Shown here piece after piece: positions 22,152-24,951 of a stretch of DNA of 24,951 nucleotides. Under the pieces are notes generated by a model that saw only the letters and a program-made list of their open reading frames with translations, ran no database searches and had not been told where the DNA came from. A program made the translations under genes and the position numbers. Positions within the stretch are counted from its first letter, which is position 1. Every line of letters starts with the position of its first letter. The DNA comes from an uncultured Flavihumibacter sp. (GTDB taxonomy: Bacteria > Bacteroidota > Bacteroidia > Chitinophagales > Chitinophagaceae), in the NCBI GenBank assembly GCA_946482545.1, contig CAMLRX010000074.1, positions 1 to 24,951 on the forward strand, written 5' to 3'.

Positions 22152-23421
22152 CGGAACCGCCCTCGCTTTACTGCTGCTGACAGCCGGACCGGCCGTTGCC
22201 CAGGAAAATTCGCCTTATTCAAGGTATGGACTGGGAAACCTGGTACCCTCACAAAACGTGGTGAACAGGGCCATGGGAGGAATATCGGCAGCTTATTTCG
22301 ACGGGCAGTCCATTAACACGGTGAACCCGGCCTCTTATGCTAAATTCTCACTCCTCACCACTTTTGATATTGGTTTGGATATAGAAAGCAGGACACTCCG
22401 CAATACCAATCAGACCGATAAATTCAGCGCCGCCAACATGCTGGTGAACTACCTGAACATAGGCGTACCGCTGAAAGCGGGAAAATGGGGGTTGAACCTG
22501 GGTTTGAGGCCCATCTCCAGGATCAATTACAAAATTGAAAGGAACAGCAGGATCGAAGGTGTGGACAGTATCCGCTCCCTGTATGAAGGTTCAGGCGGTA
22601 CCTACCAGGCTTTCGCCGGAACAGGGGTAGCTATTAAGAACTTCAGTGTGGGCGTGAACTTCGGATATTTCTTCGGCAGAAAGGAATATACTACGAGAAC
22701 CACACCAGTAAATGATTCCGTGTTCTATTACCAATCCAAATTCTCCACACAAACCAATATTGGGAGTCCTTTCATTGATGCCGGTGTGCAATATTCCATC
22801 AAGCTGGCAGAGAAGAACTGGCTCCGCCTTGGCGCTTACGGCAACCTAGAGCAGAACCTCAGCGCCAAACGTTCTACCAGAAACGAGACGTTCAACTATA
22901 CCCAAACAGGTGCAGACCAGACCATTGACAGTATTTATTTCAGCGAAGAAGTAAAAGGCGATGTGGTTTATCCCATGAAAGTGGGCTTCGGTGTGCTTTA
23001 CCAGAAGGCCGAGAAATTCCTGGTGGGCGTGGATTATGAGCAGGCACAGTGGAGCAACTACCGCTACTTTGGCGCGACAGATGCCACACAGGACAACTGG
23101 ACCCTCCGCGTGGGTGCGCAGATACTGCCCAACCTGGAAGCCAAAAAATACTGGGGCAGGGTGAACTACCGCGCCGGATTTTATACCGGTCCTGATTATA
23201 TTATCGCGGAAGGAAAAGACATTCCCAACTACGGATTCACCTTTGGTATGGGCCTGCCCGTCCGTCGCGGCGCTTACTCTACCCAGTTCACCATCATCAA
23301 TACAAACTTCGAGATCGGCAGAAGGGGCAACAACGACAACTCATTGAAAGAAAGCTATTTCAGGGTATCTCTTGGACTTAACCTCAGCGATATCTGGTTC
23401 AGAAAACGCCAGTATGAATAG
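22114..23421 (+). CDS. Outer membrane beta-barrel protein, function unknown
   Basis: The 435-residue product has a signal peptide (MRFVSTIFNRKNNG, then a hydrophobic ALALLLLTAGPAVAQ, cleavage after about residue 30). The mature protein starts ENSPYSRYGLGNLVPSQN and carries RAMGGISAAYFDGQSINTVN, a pattern that I recall from a Bacteroidota family annotated as a hypothetical outer membrane (transport-like) protein. The rest alternates polar and aromatic residues in beta-strand periodicity (GVNFGYFFGRKEY, RLGAYGNLEQNL), as expected of a barrel. It starts 38 bp inside coaX and ends 8 bp inside the lptC-like gene, so it is tightly built into this operon. The link to lptC suggests an envelope-assembly role, but nothing shows it directly. 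Confidence 0.8.
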   Translation: MRFVSTIFNRKNNGTALALLLLTAGPAVAQENSPYSRYGLGNLVPSQNVVNRAMGGISAAYFDGQSINTVNPASYAKFSLLTTFDIGLDIESRTLRNTNQTDKFSAANMLVNYLNIGVPLKAGKWGLNLGLRPISRINYKIERNSRIEGVDSIRSLYEGSGGTYQAFAGTGVAIKNFSVGVNFGYFFGRKEYTTRTTPVNDSVFYYQSKFSTQTNIGSPFIDAGVQYSIKLAEKNWLRLGAYGNLEQNLSAKRSTRNETFNYTQTGADQTIDSIYFSEEVKGDVVYPMKVGFGVLYQKAEKFLVGVDYEQAQWSNYRYFGATDATQDNWTLRVGAQILPNLEAKKYWGRVNYRAGFYTGPDYIIAEGKDIPNYGFTFGMGLPVRRGAYSTQFTIINTNFEIGRRGNNDNSLKESYFRVSLGLNLSDIWFRKRQYE

Positions 23422-23980
23422 GCCATTCTTCAACAAATACTTTGCGGCAGCTCTCCTTTCGGCGGGCTGTTTTTTTGCGGCTTCCTGCGGAAACTCAGAC
23501 GCGGAAATAAAAGCACTCACCGATAAAGTGGTTTCGGTGGAAGTGGCCGAAAAGATTGAAAGCTTTCTTTCGCAGGACGGAAAAGTCCAGGCCAGGCTTA
23601 CGTCCCCGCTGATGAAACGCTACGATGTTGACTCACCTTATTACGAATTCCCTAAAAGCCTGCACGTCGATTTCTACAATGATTCCGCCGTACACGAAAG
23701 CAAACTGGATGCGCGTTACGGCAAATACAACGAAGGGGTGCAGAAGGTGTTCCTCCGGGATAGCGTGGTGGTGATCAATATGCTGAAAGGTGATACCCTC
23801 TATTGTGATGAGTTGTGGTGGGACCAGAAAGCCGAAACCTTTTACACCGATAAGAAGGTGCGCATCCGTACTTTAACTGAAATCATTGATGGCATGGGCA
23901 TGAACGCCAAACAGAATTTTACCGAATGGAATATTCTGAACGGGGGAGGTACCATCAAGTTCAGGGATTCGGAGTTATAG
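23414..23980 (+). CDS. lptC: LptC-like LPS-transport lipoprotein
   Basis: The 188-residue protein has a lipoprotein signal (MNRPFFNKYFAAALLSAG, lipobox FAASC with Cys25) and then an LptC/OstA-type beta-jellyroll pattern. The pattern includes FLSQDGKVQARLTSPLMKRY, EFPKSLHVDFYND, KVFLRDSVVVIN and the closing ETFYTDKKVRI and MNAKQNFTEWNI. LptC passes lipopolysaccharide from the LptBFG transporter to LptA across the periplasm. The usual protein has an N-terminal membrane helix; Bacteroidota versions with a lipobox occur. The ATG at 23414 overlaps the stop of the outer membrane protein gene (ATGAATAG), which fixes both the start and likely coupling. It is the last gene before the long non-coding right end; no terminator is apparent after it. 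Confidence 0.85.
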   Translation: MNRPFFNKYFAAALLSAGCFFAASCGNSDAEIKALTDKVVSVEVAEKIESFLSQDGKVQARLTSPLMKRYDVDSPYYEFPKSLHVDFYNDSAVHESKLDARYGKYNEGVQKVFLRDSVVVINMLKGDTLYCDELWWDQKAETFYTDKKVRIRTLTEIIDGMGMNAKQNFTEWNILNGGGTIKFRDSEL

Positions 23981-24654
23981 GTTTCCTTTTGATATTACGC
24001 TTTAACGGGCGCGTTATTCTTACGCCTGATTTCCTTCATCATCTCTTCGCCTGTTCCATTTTCAATCCTTTTTCTTTCCTGCTCCTATTCTTATTGCGAG
24101 TGTTTCCTGGGCTTCGTACGCAAACCGGACATATTACTGGCTATACTCCTGTACTTTGTGTAGGGGGCTTAATTTAATCGGAACATTTATAGGGTGTTTT
24201 TTCTTCATTCAAATGAGGCAAACCACCATTTATGGTGCGGTGTTATAACGGATAAACGTATCGGAAAACAACGTCGGTGGCACCGATTTCCGAATCATGA
24301 TAAGAATAGTCCATTTAAGGCTTCCTTTCCAATGCTTTTTCCACCCGTGTTAACACCTTCTTTAAAACAAGATTTTCACTTACTGCAGCAGTAAAAATTA
24401 ACCAACCAATTATTTATTGTAAAAGCAGCGAGTAGTCTTAATTAATACGAGCGTGGGGATTGCTCAATAATTATGTCGACTAGGCTGGCACAATATCTAT
24501 TTATTGGTCAGTGCAACTGCTTCTATCTCGCAACAAATTGCTGCAAGCATTTATCAATACGTTTCGCTTCATACATGACCTTAAAAAATATATACGCTGA
24601 AACCCTTTACAGTAGTGGCTTTCAGAAAAACATTTCAAAATACTTCGCTCAGAA
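23981..24654. other. Gene-free region before the rRNA-type promoters
   Basis: No credible gene is seen. The stretch holds a perfect palindrome CACCAT-TT-ATGGTG (24224-24237), repeat A3 (24239-24305) and a 6-bp inverted repeat TTACTG-CAG-CAGTAA (24379-24393). Two small open frames (23926-24177 and 24473-24697) lack a recognisable domain and sensible context. Confidence 0.6.
24239..24305 (+). repeat. Dispersed repeat family A, copy A3
   Basis: Aligns without gaps to the reverse complement of 560-626 over 67 bp. The 43-bp part 24263-24305 has only 2 differences; the left 24 bp are less conserved. The core GTCGGTGGCACCGA can fold as TCGGT-GGC-ACCGA. It lies about 350 bp upstream of the first rRNA-type promoter. 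Confidence 0.8.
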
Positions 24655-24686
24655 TTTGGCAGCAATAACATCTGCCCTTACCTTTG
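24655..24686 (+). promoter_or_regulatory. Promoter P1, full Bacteroidota consensus
   Basis: TTTG at 24655-24658, 20-bp spacer, TACCTTTG at 24679-24686, followed by CACTCC. A small inverted repeat CCGTT-N6-AACGG (24691-24706) covers the predicted start of the transcript. Confidence 0.8.
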
Positions 24687-24759
24687 CACTCCGTTAAACA
24701 AAACGGGTAGTTCTCTGAAAGCAACGGTAACACACAAACGAAAAAATCTTCTCAAAAGA

Positions 24760-24790
24760 TTTGGCGGTTTGAAAAAGATTGTTACCTTTG
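24760..24790 (+). promoter_or_regulatory. Promoter P2, full Bacteroidota consensus
   Basis: TTTG at 24760-24763, 19-bp spacer, TACCTTTG at 24783-24790, then CAACCCGCTG. It shares the word TTACCTTTGCAACCCG with P3. Confidence 0.85.
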
Positions 24791-24881
24791 CAACCCGCTG
24801 ATAAAAACAGCAAATAGTTCTTCTCTTTTGGTTTTAAAAACTCACCTAACAAATTGGTTCTGAAGATTTTTCAAAATTAAT

Positions 24882-24913
24882 TTTGGTTGAATTAAAAAAG
24901 CCACTTACCTTTG
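24882..24913 (+). promoter_or_regulatory. Promoter P3, full Bacteroidota consensus; probably drives an rRNA operon
   Basis: TTTG at 24882-24885, 20-bp spacer, TACCTTTG at 24906-24913, then CAACCCGATC. It is the last of three promoters spaced 104 and 123 bp apart, with AT-rich sequence between. Such stacking of strong promoters without an open frame is typical upstream of 16S rRNA genes. The gene itself lies beyond the window, so the rRNA assignment is inference. Confidence 0.85.
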
Positions 24914-24951
24914 CAACCCGATCGAAAGAGAGGGTGGTTGAAAAGTGAGAT

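Noticed and set aside
23926..24177. 83-residue open frame with a hydrophobic middle, after lptC
   Set aside because: It starts inside the lptC-like gene in another frame; composition and context do not support a gene.
24473..24697. 74-residue open frame near the right end
   Set aside because: It runs through promoter P1 (24655-24686); no domain or upstream signal is visible.

Overview
The window looks like chromosome from a Bacteroidota bacterium, most likely of the Chitinophagaceae. Three things point there. Promoters carry the Bacteroidota -7 box TAnnTTTG, several at full match and three with a TTTG -33 box. Shine-Dalgarno signals are weak. The gene content (Dabb protein with pgl, coaX next to an outer membrane protein and an LptC-like gene, SPII and SPI secreted proteins of unknown function) fits that group. 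The family-level placement is inference from protein resemblance.

Left part (1-5000): the 3' end of an acyl-CoA dehydrogenase, then a leftward operon gnd-zwf-pgl-Dabb encoding the whole oxidative branch of the pentose phosphate pathway (NADPH supply). The zwf-pgl gap holds a dispersed repeat and a strong hairpin. Middle part (5000-12700), all rightward: cardiolipin synthase, heme A synthase, a membrane-anchored patatin-like lipase, then a two-gene secreted unit (a coiled-coil protein with Trp-containing tail motifs, and a cysteine-poor FGE-fold protein) behind a perfect inverted repeat and a TAnnTTTG box. A lipid kinase of the diacylglycerol/sphingoid type converges on this unit.

13630-14407 is a 778-bp gene-free stretch upstream of typA. 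It contains copies of two dispersed repeat families and a structured RNA candidate of about 120 nt. typA ends at a good intrinsic terminator and is followed by a small CxxC membrane protein. A leftward pair (GT4 glycosyltransferase then MeaB GTPase) and a leftward lipoprotein with a strong terminator come next. From 19863 a compact rightward operon runs glycosyltransferase - Lon-N domain protein - coaX - outer membrane protein - lptC-like, with gaps of 2 and 10 bp and overlaps of 38 and 8 bp.

The last ~970 bp hold no convincing gene. They contain a third copy of repeat family A and three successive full-consensus promoters, an arrangement expected just upstream of an rRNA operon, which would begin beyond the right edge.

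Most genes are housekeeping. The least explained items are repeat family A (three copies), the structured RNA candidate, the secreted FGE-like pair with its inverted repeat, and the small CxxC membrane protein. No CRISPR array, transposase, phage gene or recognisable defence system is visible.
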